From Dryocosmus kuriphilus (taxonomy: Eukaryota > Arthropoda > Insecta > Hymenoptera > Cynipidae), in NCBI GenBank assembly GCA_038277395.1, contig CM076195.1:19802327-19866326 (forward strand): a DNA stretch of 64,000 nucleotides. The letters are read 5' to 3'. Below the pieces are notes generated by a model. That model ran no database searches. It saw only the letters and a list, made by a program, of their open reading frames with translations, and was not told where the DNA came from. This document shows positions 40,429 through 51,830 of this stretch, piece by piece (within the stretch, counting starts at the first letter, position 1; each line of letters begins with the position of its first letter). Made by a program: the position numbers and the translations under genes.

Positions 40429-42823
40429 CTAATTTTTAACAAGTATGTCCAAAAGGTCATAATCATTGTCTGTGAGTATATCGTCATCGTCGTCAGTAGC
40501 ATCAATGTCCATTGCATTGTTTAGTCGGTAGTGTCCCCACGCAAGTGTGTCTGTGGTGTTGGCTAGTAAGCATCGCTTATCATCATGAGGACTCAGTGCA
40601 ATTTTTTCATTGTTTAATCGTCTCGACGTTGTGTAGTCTTGATCTGATGACATACTGGGTTCTGCTTTGGATTGACAAATTTCTCAAGCATTCCGTGTAG
40701 TCGTCGAATGTGATTGTTTTGCGTACAATTCCTGCTTTTACGCCTTTGGCTTTTTTGACAAAGTCTTCGCCGTTTACACGGATGCTGTACATTTTACTCC
40801 GCAAGCCAACAAACTCAGTGATGCTTTTGCCACAACACTCATCCTTCATGAGGCCTAAAACTTTTTTGTTGACTTGCGGCATTCCGAAAACATTGCCTCG
40901 AGGGTAGTCGGAGGTGTCAAACTTGTCAATGTCGTCTTTCATGTCGGCGTAAATGTCATTACATTTTACTTCGTAAATAAGACTGTCCGTTTCAGTGTAT
41001 AGTAGTTTGCATTTTCACCGTATTTTTTAATCATGTAGTCGTAGTGAAAGTCGTACATTAGGATTTTGGAGATATCCAGTACAGCAAGCCCTACATAGAT
41101 CGGCTTGTTAAACAAAACTTCAGTTCTTCTCAGTTCAATCGCAACGAGATTTTCACTGAAGATTGCTCGACTGTGAAAGTTTGGTCGGGCTATGAGGGCT
41201 TCTGCTCCATTCCTACCCTCCCACTTTGTCACGAGTTTCACATCAACGTATTTTCGTACGTTCTCCATTGTCTTTCCGTAAACTGCATTATTCATGAGTT
41301 TGAAGAGATTCTTTTCAAACTCGTTTTTAGCGTTAGTCCTCAATGCAGTAATAAAATCAATGTAACTTTTCAACCATGTAGATTGATTGAATTTCAAGAC
41401 TCTATGAATTTTGACAAGTTCCAATCCATGGGCTAATGCATTTTTCAGAGCACGATAATGGAAAACGTACTTTCGTTTCGGCAGGAAGGTAGTTAGGAGC
41501 TTCTCCTGGCTAGACCCCGGTGGACTCGAGTGTTCTGGGCAAAACGGCAAGTCATTGTGTTTGTCATGAAGTTCCGCGGGATAGTCCAAATCTACTTCTA
41601 GAATGTAGCCAGTGGGTGAATCGCCTGGAATGTTGAAATCAAAATTTGCAAATTCGTAACCCACTCGAATCCACCGTAAGGGAGGGGCTGTTCCATTGCC
41701 CAACCGTACAGGTTATTTGCATCTAAATATTCAATGAAGATAATCTCCCCATCTTTGTTGAACGCTGGCATGTATTTGTTATTGGCAATGGCATAACGGT
41801 TGGGGCATTGACTTACTCCACCCCTTTTTTTGCCTTGCTCAATCATCAACAGCATATCAACATCGGTGAGGAGTTCTAATCTTACCTTTGAATATTTGGG
41901 CATGGCATCCCATGTCAAGCCAGAAGTGGTGCAGTAAAAATGCTGGATCCAAATCGTAAGCCTCGAGACACTGTTCTCGGAAACTTTCAAAAATGTTAGC
42001 CAAAAGCAGAACGTCAGTTTTCATGTATAGACTGACGTACTGTCCGAGCCCACTTGAAGCACTCGTTGTCATAGTCGTTTTGTATGTTCACGCAAGCTTT
42101 CTTATCCTTGATCGATGTTGGAAGATCAACGTATGAACCTGCCTTCATTGGATTCAACTTGTTGATGTTGATGGAAAGTTTTATTATGGAGTGAAGGATC
42201 CACCCAGAGTCTTTCTCCTCAAATTCCTCCATTTCTTTGAGGACCGGGTACCTGACATAGGTTTCAAACCATAATTTTAAATCAGTCGTATAATATAAGG
42301 CTACGTTCTTTGATTTAAAGTTCTTGTCATCGTATAATAGGCAAGAAGCACAGTGTTTATCATTAGTGATTTATGATGTCGTATATCCTTGCTCACATGT
42401 GAAATAAATAGACGTTGCGCATCGTCTAAGAAAGCAAGAACATCCTTGTGTACTACATTTGCCACTACACACGTTTTAATGCGAGCATTGAACGCCTTTG
42501 TCGACATCTAGCCATTTGACACGATTATCGATGTCATCGAATTTTCCTCCTCCTCCACCCCTCTTCTTATCTAATACATCGAAGCGAACCTCCAAGCACG
42601 CGAGCTTCTCAATTATATTTAGGCATTTTTGTTTTTCGCCTAAAGTCTGCGGTGGGGTTTTTCTTCTCACTTCTCTCCTAACTATCTTCAGACAAAGTGA
42701 GCACTCGTCTTTCCATTTTTTCACTTTGTCGAGAGGTGTGCATCCAGATGATTCCATCAAGCTCAACGCATCCTCTATGTCTTTAAAGTCACTATATATA
42801 AAAGTCCATAACACAAACTGCAC
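40429..42823 (-). pseudogene. Protein-primed DNA polymerase B of the Maverick
   Basis: The frame is cut into at least eight pieces between 42823 and 40429. Recognisable polymerase motifs in order: YLDANNLYGWAM (motif A, about 41700), KLMNNAVYGKTMEN (motif B, about 41275), YTETDSLIYEV (motif C, about 41005; E where D is commoner) and ALSPHDDKRCL near the C terminus (about 40590). Frameshifts lie near 42495, 42300, 41930, 41650, 41020 and 40612. Near 42050 the text jumps from the N-terminal CVNIQND...CFKWA stretch straight to YMKTDVLLLANIF, so most of the intervening exonuclease/TPR region appears deleted. It would replicate the element from protein-primed ends; this copy cannot. Confidence 0.88.
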
Positions 42824-43055
42824 TTCTGGTTTCTTTCAAGAGTCCATAAGAAACTGCAGTTATGCACTTTTCGCTTTGTCTTTAAATGCAATATCCTTAT
42901 TTCACCGCTCACTATACTTCCTTTCAAAGTCCATAATACTAGTAAAGTCCATAACGCAAACTGCACTTCTTGTCCATAAGAAACTGCAGTTATGCACTTT
43001 TCGCTTTGTCTTTAAATGCACTATCCTCATTTCGTCAGAGAATAGTAAAGTCAAC
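42800..43055. repeat. Direct repeats in the polymerase leader
   Basis: Two copies of about 110-150 bp share AGTCCATAA.GCAAACTGCACTTCT and CATAAGAAACTGCAGTTATGCACTTTTCGC. They lie between the polymerase promoter and its first long frame, so they form transcribed leader or intron sequence. Confidence 0.75.
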
Positions 43056-43112
43056 AAAAACTGCACTGGAGACCTTCTTTGCTTAATGTGAAACACTTGA
43101 AAGACAACGCTG

Positions 43113-43147
43113 AACTGACGGCACTCCACTCCACTCGCACTTTTATA
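43113..43147 (-). promoter_or_regulatory. TATA + initiator promoter of DNA polymerase B
   Basis: TATAAAAG (43140-43147) and TCAGTT (43113-43118), spacing 31. It lies about 290-360 bases before the first polymerase ATG candidates, leaving room for a leader or intron. Confidence 0.65.
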
Positions 43148-43204
43148 GGCCACCTTTCTCCCACCAGATGCTTCGAGAACTCGTTGCATCATCTTGCGCA
43201 ACGT

Positions 43205-43350
43205 TGTGCAATCTAACCTTCTAGAACATTCTGGCGCGATAAATCATTGCACCATATTGCGCAGCATTGCATCATCTTGCGTCACTTGTCGAAACGTGCA
43301 TCATCTTGTTTAAACGTATCGAAACTTGTCGAAACGTGTCCATTCCAGAG
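43205..43350. repeat. Inner inverted repeat block (right)
   Basis: Reverse complement of part of 32295-32460: TCTAACCTTCTAGAACATTC, GATGCAACG-type and TTGTCGAAACGTGCATCATC phrases. It marks a second inverted pair inside the terminal ones. Confidence 0.7.
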
Positions 43351-43386
43351 CATTCTCACGCGAATAATGAATGCAAAAAAAAAAAC

Positions 43387-44060
43387 AAAAAAATCTTGGA
43401 ATTTTGAAAAATTCTTCGGCCTATAATTTAGATCAGCCCGAGAAAGTTTCCCCTTCTCCTAATCCCTTTTTTCATATAGCTTACCGCTTTCGAGATATCT
43501 GCAAATTTTGAAAAATGCAAAGAAATCAGAAAAAAATCTTGGAATTTTGAAATTTTTTTAAGGCTATCATTTCTATCAGTGCGGAAAACTTCCCACTTGT
43601 TCTAATCCCTTTTGTAATATCTTTTACGGTTTTCGAGATACGAACAATTTTGGGAATTACAAAAATTTTGGAATTTTGAAAAAATTTTTAGCGCATCAGA
43701 TAGATTGGCTTGAGAAATCGTTCTAATAGAATGAAAATTTTGTCCGTTTTTGCGTAGCTCTTACCGTTTTCGAGGTACCTCCAACTTTTGAAAATCCAAA
43801 AAATCAAAAATGTTGAAATTTTGAAATTTTTTTAAGGCTATCATTTAGATCAGTCTGAGGAAGTCCCCTTTTTTATAAATCCCAAAATTTTGTCCGTTTT
43901 TGCGTATCGCTTACCGTTTTCAAGATATCTGCAAAAATTTGAAAATCAGTAAAAAAAAATCTTGGAATTTGAACAAATTTTTTTTTAGTCTACCATTTAA
44001 ATCAGTCTGAGTAACTTCCCACTTGTCCCAATCCCTTTCTTCACGTCTCTCTTCGATATT
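43387..44060. repeat. Five-unit subterminal tandem repeat
   Basis: Units of about 130-150 bp each contain AATCTTGGAATTTTGAAA, a TATCATTTAGATCAGTC block and a CTTACCGTTTTCGAGATATCTGC block, with substantial divergence between units. Present only near the right end, not the left. No coding content. Confidence 0.8.
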
Positions 44061-44154
44061 TGGAAACTTGCATACAGTAGCGCCATCTGTCTTCATCAAA
44101 AATAAGCTTGCCATGGTGTACCTCTGGCAACAACTTTAGCATTTTTCATTCCAG

Positions 44155-44356
44155 CCTCAGAACCCTACCTTACCCGACTAATGGTAACAAACTGCCATGT
44201 TTCTAATGCATCCAGAAACCCTACCTTATCGACTGAGGGTAATACCGACTGTCGATACTATCACGGACATGTACCACTGAGGGAGCAGTGGCGCCATCTG
44301 TCGGCGACAGCGCGAAGCTCGTCATGGTGGTGCAGAAGCCCCCTTGCTATACTACT
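44155..44356 (-). repeat. Right terminal inverted repeat of the Maverick
   Basis: Reverse complement of 30818-31022, ending ...GCTATACTACT. Confidence 0.9.
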
Positions 44357-44362
44357 TTTCTG
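44357..44362. repeat. 6-bp target duplication of the Maverick, right (TTTCTG)
   Basis: Partner of 30812-30817. Confidence 0.93.
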
Positions 44363-45850
44363 GCTTTAATACACAATATATAAGAGGAGGATTTGTTTTA
44401 ATCTTTATATTTGAATATGGAATAATTAACTTAATAAGAATATTATTTACTACATTTTGTATTAGACATTTTAATTAAAATTTAGTTTATCCCCCCCCCC
44501 CCCCCCCCCCCCCAATAACCCCCTTCAGCTGCTTCTTAACCCCTTCAGCTGCTTCTTAAATGCCACGAAAATCCGAAACTGATCACTCTACGTAAACTAA
44601 CACATATGGGCTCTGTTTCGCTATTTTTTCCCACAACCTGCTATTATTTGACAAGTGACATTGTTCTAAGCATTTTTCAACCAATTTAAAATTGTTTAAA
44701 CATTTTAAATTTGTTTAAATAATATTTGTTTCTTTCAACTTATTGAAAGGTAATTTTTTCCATTTAACCAGACAATTAGAAATTGTTTAAACAAATATTA
44801 TATATTTAAACAAATATTTTATTTCAGGCGTTCGTCATACATTTTTTATGGACAATTTTTCGCCACACATTCTATTCTGACACACTTTTTACATCTTTCA
44901 TACAGTAGAAGTTCGATAAGTTACCAACTTCGGGGCTGTAGGGGTCATTTTCGAAAGTTATCGAATGTCCTCACCGTTTACATAATAGCACTACATTGTG
45001 CACGAGCAAGAAAAAAATGACAGAAATTCAATTTCTAATATTTCGATCAAGCTTATATGGTTAGATTCGTGGTTATGTGTATTTGTAAAATTATAACAAG
45101 GAATTATTTTGAAATGAGTAAATTTCTTCTCTTTGCTGTGAATAACAGTATAAATATCCGTGCAAAATGAAATAACGGACTGTGTGGAAAATTAGATGCT
45201 GAATTAGGAAAGGACCAAACTATGCTTCAATTAAATCAGTTAAAATTTCGTTAACAGGTTAAAAAACAGGGACAAGGAGCGAAAGTAAGAGTGAGTGGAA
45301 AAACTTTTCCACTCCCACTCCGCTCAGGTATAAAACTAGAAACTGTTAAGAAATTAAAGGGTCTAGACATGAGACCTCCAGGTAAGAGAGTTAGGGTATC
45401 GAGCAGAATTTGAATTTCCTGGAGATCGATAAGTCTAAATATCCGAGATACTTGAGGTATTGTCCATAGAGACAGTAAGTCTGGGTGCGGAAAGAGACTT
45501 TATGTTTCGGAAATCGCTCTCAACCTCACATGAAAGGAGTATCTGACCAGAGTGGAAAAAGGTTTGCTCTTGGACTTTGAGAAAGTTGCTTCGAGTGGAA
45601 GGTAGAAACTCAAGTAAAAGAGACTCTCGACAGTCATAGAAGCGATGAGGTCTCACGATGAGTATTTTACCTCAACTCTGAGGCCTCACCACAAAATGTA
45701 TATTCCACTAGGTGTAGGCGTGTTATACTCTATGCAGTATAAATGCAGATTATATTCTTTTAATTTTTTTTTATACTCCCTTCCCTTACGGGTTTGAGTC
45801 TCCCAGAACAATTACTATCAAATTTTTACAACTTTTTCCTAGTCTCTCTC
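44363..45850. other. No gene seen; poly-C tract
   Basis: A run of 23 C (44491-44513) is followed by a tandem CCCTTCAGCTGCTTCTTAA duplication. A small perfect hairpin AGTGGAAAAACTTTTCCACT lies near 45296. The rest is AT-rich without credible frames. Confidence 0.6.
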
Positions 45851-45879
45851 CCTTCTGCTTCTCTCTATCTCAAAATCGC

Positions 45880-46098
45880 CAAGTGGCCCCCCAGCAATTT
45901 TCCCCTCGACATGAAGCATCTTCCCTGAAGGATCACTGGTCTCTTTATGAGTGGACCTGCAGTTTAACGTGGGTTCCGAACCACGAGAGCTTCGGTAGAA
46001 AGTACATAGAAAATTCCATTGGTACCCGGCTCAGGATTCGAACCCCGGACCTCTGGCTAGCAAGGCCGGCGCACTATCACCTAAGCCAACCGAGGCTC
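45880..46098 (-). mobile_element. tRNA-derived SINE
   Basis: Read on the minus strand, the head (about 46098 down to 46026) is tRNA-like: GGCTTAGGTGATAGTGCG (A-box region), an anticodon-arm-like CCGGCCTTGCTAGCCAG, and a perfect B-box GGTTCGAATCC. A tRNA-unrelated body follows toward 45880. The same family occurs, distorted, at 29110-29310. It is transcribed by RNA polymerase III and moves with enzyme from a partner LINE. Confidence 0.75.
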
Positions 46099-46099
46099 T

Positions 46100-47146
46100 G
46101 CTTATATTCTTATTCTATAACTTAAAATTCTTCACACAAAACCTATAAATAATTTTTAAATTCTCATCTCAATGAGGATGTAAATTTCAATGTAAATCAA
46201 TTTTACACAACAAAACTATACACTAAAAAGCTGTGGAAAAAAAATAATTCATGAAATTAATAATAATATATTAATAACAAATAATAAATAATTATTACAA
46301 AATTAATAATAATAGTTTGTGTATTCAAATAATTTTTTTGAAAAGAGAATTTTACTAAAACTCAAATTTTAGTTTGTGTGTTTTTATATAATTTTTACAC
46401 AAGATTTTTTTTTTTTTAGAAAATACGTGTTTCTTCAAATATTTTTTTAAAAACATCTGAATAGGGAAATTCCACAACTAAAGTTTCCGTTTTTTTTAAG
46501 TGCAATTCCTAGTCAATTTAAAAAAGCAAAGAAAAATTGCTACCTTTTGAAGAACATTAAATTTGAAAACAATTATAATAAAACGCTGTGATCTTGTAAA
46601 TTTTTAAAACATTTTCAATTTTTTTGCGTGTTATGGGAGTGAATGAAAAGTTATATCAGAATCACAAAGGAAAAGTTACGTATCTATTTCGGTTGACATA
46701 ATACACGACTGTAAAATAAACGACAATTTTTGCATAAATCGAATTACGAGCTTTAAAAATTCAAATAATCATAAGTTTGCTAAAAACATTTCCATCAAAT
46801 CAGTCAAAATACGTGGAAGAAGCTTCAGTGCGGAAAGGATTCTGTTACATAAATATGCACAGCCCACATGGATTGAGATGAATCCGATTTAAAAAATTTG
46901 TCTCCAATAATGCAGTTTAGTAAATAGAAATGGTCGAATAATCTTTAAAAAATTTATGTACTTCTTTAACAGCATAAAAATAACGAAAAAAGTTTTTAAT
47001 ATATCTATTATAAGTTGAATGAATGATTTTCAAGAAACGTAATTTAAAGACGCTAATCTGCAGAAAAATAAGAATGTTTGATTAACTCTTTTACTTTGTG
47101 CTGATATTAGATATAAAATATACTTTAACTTTAGAGTGAACATTGT
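46100..47146. other. No gene seen
   Basis: AT-rich, with runs of A and T and no recognisable frame or structured RNA. Confidence 0.6.
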
Positions 47147-47240
47147 CAGGGCCGGATTTACCAATAGGCCGGAAAGGCCAAGGCCTAGGGCGGCAAAGTT
47201 TTGGGGGCGCCTTCCGGTGGGAGAGAAACTTTTGGAATTC
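47147..47240 (+). repeat. Possible hAT-type terminus (CAGGGCCGGATT)
   Basis: CAGGGCCGGATTTACC begins a sharply GC-rich 80-bp stretch rich in GGCC (AGGCCGG, AGGCCAAGGCC, GGGCGGC) inside AT-rich DNA. hAT termini often start CAGGG. No partner end was found, so this is a solo fragment if the call is right. Confidence 0.4.
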
Positions 47241-47880
47241 AACTACACATATAGTAAAAAATTCAGAATTAAAATTTGTGGGATTCAAAAGGAGAAAAAA
47301 ACAAGCAAAAAAATTGTAATTTTTAAGACGAGTAGAATTGTGTATTTTATGAATCGTCAATAAAGTCAGTTGTGCAGCATTTGAATAAGGGCGCGAGTGT
47401 AGAGGTTGGCACTCATGAATCAATACTGCCCAATTGGCTCGAGGGACATTCTTCGGCATGAAACAACACCTTATAATGTGATCAAGTGTGAAACGTCACA
47501 ATGATCATGTGAATATGTGAAATAACATAACCTCTTTTATATCAACCTCTATCATAAGTCAAAATCTTTTGCGTGTGCATGAACGTGAAAGAGGACGGGA
47601 AACGTAATGAAAAGTATGAGCGCGCCTAGGGCGCGTCTGTTGGCACTCGCGCTTCGCGCTCGATAGATTATTTACCTCGCGCTACGCTCTCTGTGTTTAT
47701 GGATCGTATAAATCTTTAAATTAAAAGTTACAAAAGAAATTATTTTACTTAAGGCTCTATCGCCCTTAAGGAATACATTCTCATCATGATACTCGCGCTT
47801 CGCGCTCGATAATTACATTTTTTTAAAACACATTGTAGATTGGTAAAGTTTTTTAGTGCTTTTTCAAATTTTCACAATAC
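47241..47880. other. No gene seen; short GC-rich repeats
   Basis: ACTCGCGCTTCGCGCTCGATA occurs twice (as overlapping near-identical stretches near 47644 and 47791), and a related CTCGCGCTACGCTCT near 47676. These can form hairpins. No frame of interest. Confidence 0.5.
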
Positions 47881-50800
47881 AGGATTTCGATTCTTAAAAG
47901 TAAAACGATGAGTCTTATTAATAAATTTTGTAGCTCTTTTCAAGGTGAACAATTCTGCTTGTTAATATTTTCTCATATATTGCATAGTTTTGCTGAAAAA
48001 TGGTTTTCTTTATATTTCATAATATATTTCACGAATAACTCAAAAACTACGCGTCTGTTCAAAACAATGAAAGGAGGCAAATTTGTAGATCTTTTTGAGG
48101 TGAACAACTTTGTTTATTATCATTCTTTTCGTACCTTGTATAGTTTGGCGGGAACTTAGAATTTTTCATTTTTAATAACGTTTTTCTCGATTGAAACAAA
48201 AAACGTGCATTTTATCGAAAAATGGTTAATACAAAATTTGTGAATCTTTTTGAGTTGAACAACTTTGCTTATTATTTTTTTTTCGTATCTTGAATATTTT
48301 GGCAAGAAAACATAGCTTTTTGTTTTTAATAACGTTTTCTCGATTGAAACAAAAACCGTGCATTTTATCGAAAAATAGTTAAAACAAAATTTGTAGATTT
48401 TTTTAAGATGAAACATTTTACTCTCCCCTATTTTTTTTTTCACATCTCGCATAGTTTAGCGGGAAAATTTATCTTTTGATTTTGTGAAAACCGTTTTTGA
48501 TGGATAAAACCATAACAAATGGTCAAAAACCGCTTGTTAACGAGCTCGTCCTTTCTTTTTGTACCCTGAAGAAGTATGCCAAAGCACAATCCAATCCGAT
48601 TAGTCCTTCAAAAGTTATCGCGACCAGAGACGACAACGACAACGACGACAACAGAAAGACAGACACCGTCGTAAAAACCGTTTTTTCTGACTCAGGGGGT
48701 CTCAAAACGTGAAGATTTGATAAAAACTGGGGGGGGGGGGGGGGGGGGTCAAATTTTACATAAATCTAACACCTTCTCTGATAAGAATGTAAAAATTGCA
48801 TTTTTCAGACAAACAATGTAAAAAACTTAAAATTAAAAAAATTCACGTTTTGGATATACTTTCATTGATTGGTGAGCGTGAGAAACGTGATTGCGCCTGA
48901 GTATCGGGCAGATTTTTCAATAACTTTTAATAACTTTTTATTAATTGTACAATAATGTATTTTTTGATTAAAACAACTATATAATACGTTTCATTAATAA
49001 ACTATGCGTTGTGTCAGGAAATAGTCTTCAGCAAATTTGTAGGTCTTTCCAAGTTGAACAATTCTGTCTTATAACATTTTCTCGCGTCTCGCATAGTTTT
49101 GCTGAAAAGTCGACTTCTTTATACTCAATAATATTTATCACGAATAACTCAAAAACTATGCGTCTTTGCGAAAAAATGATATGGATCACATTTTTAGATC
49201 TTTTTGAGATGAACAACTTTGTTTAATATAATTTTTTTCGTATTTTGCATAGTTTGGCGGGAAATTTGAACTTTTGATTTTTAATAACGTTTTCTCGATT
49301 AAAACAAAAACCGTGCATTTTATCAAAAAATAGTTAATACAACATTTGTAGATCCTTTTAAGAAAAACAATTTTGGTTACATACATATTTTCTGTATCTC
49401 GCATAGTTTAGCCGGAAAATGGTTTTTTTTGATTTTGTGAAAACAGTTTTTGATGGATAAAACCATAACCTTTGGTCAAAAACCGCTGGTTAACGAACTC
49501 GTTCTTACTTTTTACGCTTTAAAAAAGTGTGCCAAAGCGCAATCCAATCCGATTAATTCTTCGAAAGTTATCGTGAGAACAGACAACTACGACAGCGACA
49601 ACGCGACGACAGACAAGACACCAACGTAAAACATGTTTTTTCGGATTCAGAGGGTCACAAAACGTGGAGATTTCATGAAATCCACGAAAGTCCAGTTTTC
49701 ACATAAAACTAATACCTTCTCATTGAGATGAGAATGTAATAATAATAAAAATTAAATTTTTCAGCCAAACAATGTAAACAATTTTTAATTTAAAAAATTC
49801 AAGTTTTGGATATACTTTCATTGATTGGTGAGCGCGAGAAACATGATGAGAATGCGCCTGAGTATCCGACAGATTTTTCAATAACTTTTAAGAATTTTTT
49901 ATTAACTGTACAATAATGTATTTTTTGATTAAAACAACTATATAATATGCTTCATTAATAAATTATGCGTTGTGTCAGGAAATAGTCTTCAGCAAATTTG
50001 TAGGTCTTTCCAAGTTGAACAATTCTGTCTTATAACATTTTCTCGCGTCTCGCATAGTTTTGCTGAAAAGTCGACTTCTTTATACTCAATAATATTTATC
50101 ACGAATAACTCAAAAACTATGCGTCTTTGCGAAAAAATGATATGGATCACATTTTTAGATCTTTTTGAAATGAACAACTTTGTTTAGTATAATTTTTTTC
50201 GTATTTTGCATAGTTTGGCGGGAAATTTGAAGTTTTGATTTTTAATAACGTTTTCTCAATTAAAACAAAAACCGTGCATTTTATCAAAAAATAGTTAATA
50301 CAACATTTGTAGATCCTTTTAAGAAAAACAATTTTGGTTACATACATATTTTCTGTATCTCGCATAGTTTAGCCGGAAAATGGTTTTTTTTTTTGATTTT
50401 GTGAAAACAGTTTTTGATGGATAAAACCATATCCTTTGGTCAAAAACCGCTGGTTAACGAACTCGTTCTTACTTTTTACGCTCTAAAAAAGTGTGCCAAA
50501 GCGCAATCCAATCCGATTAATTCTTCGAAAGTTATCGTGAGAACAGACAACTACGACAGCGACAACGCGACGACAGACAAGACACCAACGTAAAACATGT
50601 TTTTTCGGATTCAGGAGGTCATGAAACGTGGAGATTTCATGAAATCCGCGAAAGTCCAGTTTTCACATAAAACTAATACCTTCTCATTGAGATGAGAATG
50701 TAATAATAATAAAAATTAAATTTTTCAGCCAAACAATGTAAACAATTTTTAATTAAAAAAATTCAAGTTTTGGATATACTTTCATTGATTGGTGAGAGCG

Positions 50801-51830
50801 AGAAACATGATGAGAATGCGCCTGAGTATCCGACAGATTTTTCAATAACTTTTAAGAATTTTTTATTAACTGTACATTAATGTATTTTTTGATTAAAACA
50901 ACTATATAATATGCTTCATTAATAAACTATGCGTTGTGTCAGGAAATAGTCTTGAGCAAATTTGTAGGTCTTTCCAAGGTGAACAATTCTGATTTATAAC
51001 ATCTTCTTGTTTCTCGGATAGTTTTGCTGAAAAGTCGATTTCTTTATACTCAATAACATTTTTCACGAATAACTCAAAAACTATGCGTCTTTGAAAAAAA
51101 ATGATATAGAGCAAATTTGTAGATCTTTTTAAGATTAACAACTTTGTTTAGTATAATTTTTTTCGTATCTTGCATATTTTGGCCTGAAAATGGATTTATT
51201 GATTTCCTAAAAACCGTTTTCGATGGATAAAACTATAGCCGTTGGTCAAAAACCGCTGGTTAACGAACTCGTCCTTACTTTTTACGCCTTGAAGAAGTAC
51301 GTCAAAGCGCAATCCAATCCAATTAGTCCTTCGAAAGTTATCGTGTTCACAGACTACAACGACAACGACAACGCCAGACAGACACCAACGTAAAACATGT
51401 TTTTTCGGATTCAGAGGGTCACGAAACGTAGAGATTTCATGAAAACCACGAAAGTCAGTTTTCACATAAAACTAATACCTTCTCATTGAGATGAGAATGT
51501 AATAATAACAAAAATTGCATTCTTCAGCCAAACAATGTAAAAAATTTTAAATTAAAAAAATTCACGCTTTGTATATACTTTCCTTGATTGGTGAGGGCGA
51601 GAAACGTGATGAGAATGCGCCTGAGTATCGGGCAGATTTTTCAATAACCTTTAATAACTACAAGGCCAACGACAACGACAACGACAACAACGCCAGTCAG
51701 ACACCAACGTAAAACATGTTTTTTCGGATTCAGGGGGTCACGAAACGTGGAGATTTCATGAAATCCGCGAAAGTCAGTTTTCACATAAAACTAATACCTT
51801 CTCATTGAGATGAGAATGTAAAATAGACTG
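47880..51830. repeat. Tandem array with 961-bp period
   Basis: An anchor, TATTTTTTGATTAAAACAAC, stands at 48958, 49919 and 50882, giving periods of 961 and 963. Units starting there are nearly identical for the first two; flanking units at 47880 and 51560 are diverged or partial. Each unit contains a GACAAC-type simple repeat and a GGATTCAG.GGGTC module. The repeated short ORFs (49011-49226, 49972-50187 and others) are products of the repetition, not genes. A G run (48721-48748) marks the first unit. Confidence 0.9.

Larger units (their letters stand above)
30818..44356. mobile_element. Maverick/Polinton element, 13,539 bp, complete ends
   Basis: It is bounded by inverted termini and a 6-bp target duplication. 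It encodes the full family set: protein-primed DNA polymerase B, retroviral-type integrase with chromodomain, packaging ATPase, adenain-like protease, major and minor capsid proteins and a PLA2/core protein. It is close to adintoviruses in gene content. It is shorter than the usual 15-20 kb, in keeping with the internal deletion seen in the polymerase and the shortened ATPase. Stops or frameshifts affect at least seven of its ten genes, so this copy should be unable to move or form particles on its own. Confidence 0.95.

Noticed and set aside
49011..51141. Repeated ~70-residue ORFs in both orientations
   Set aside because: By-products of the 961-bp tandem array, without conserved coding signals.
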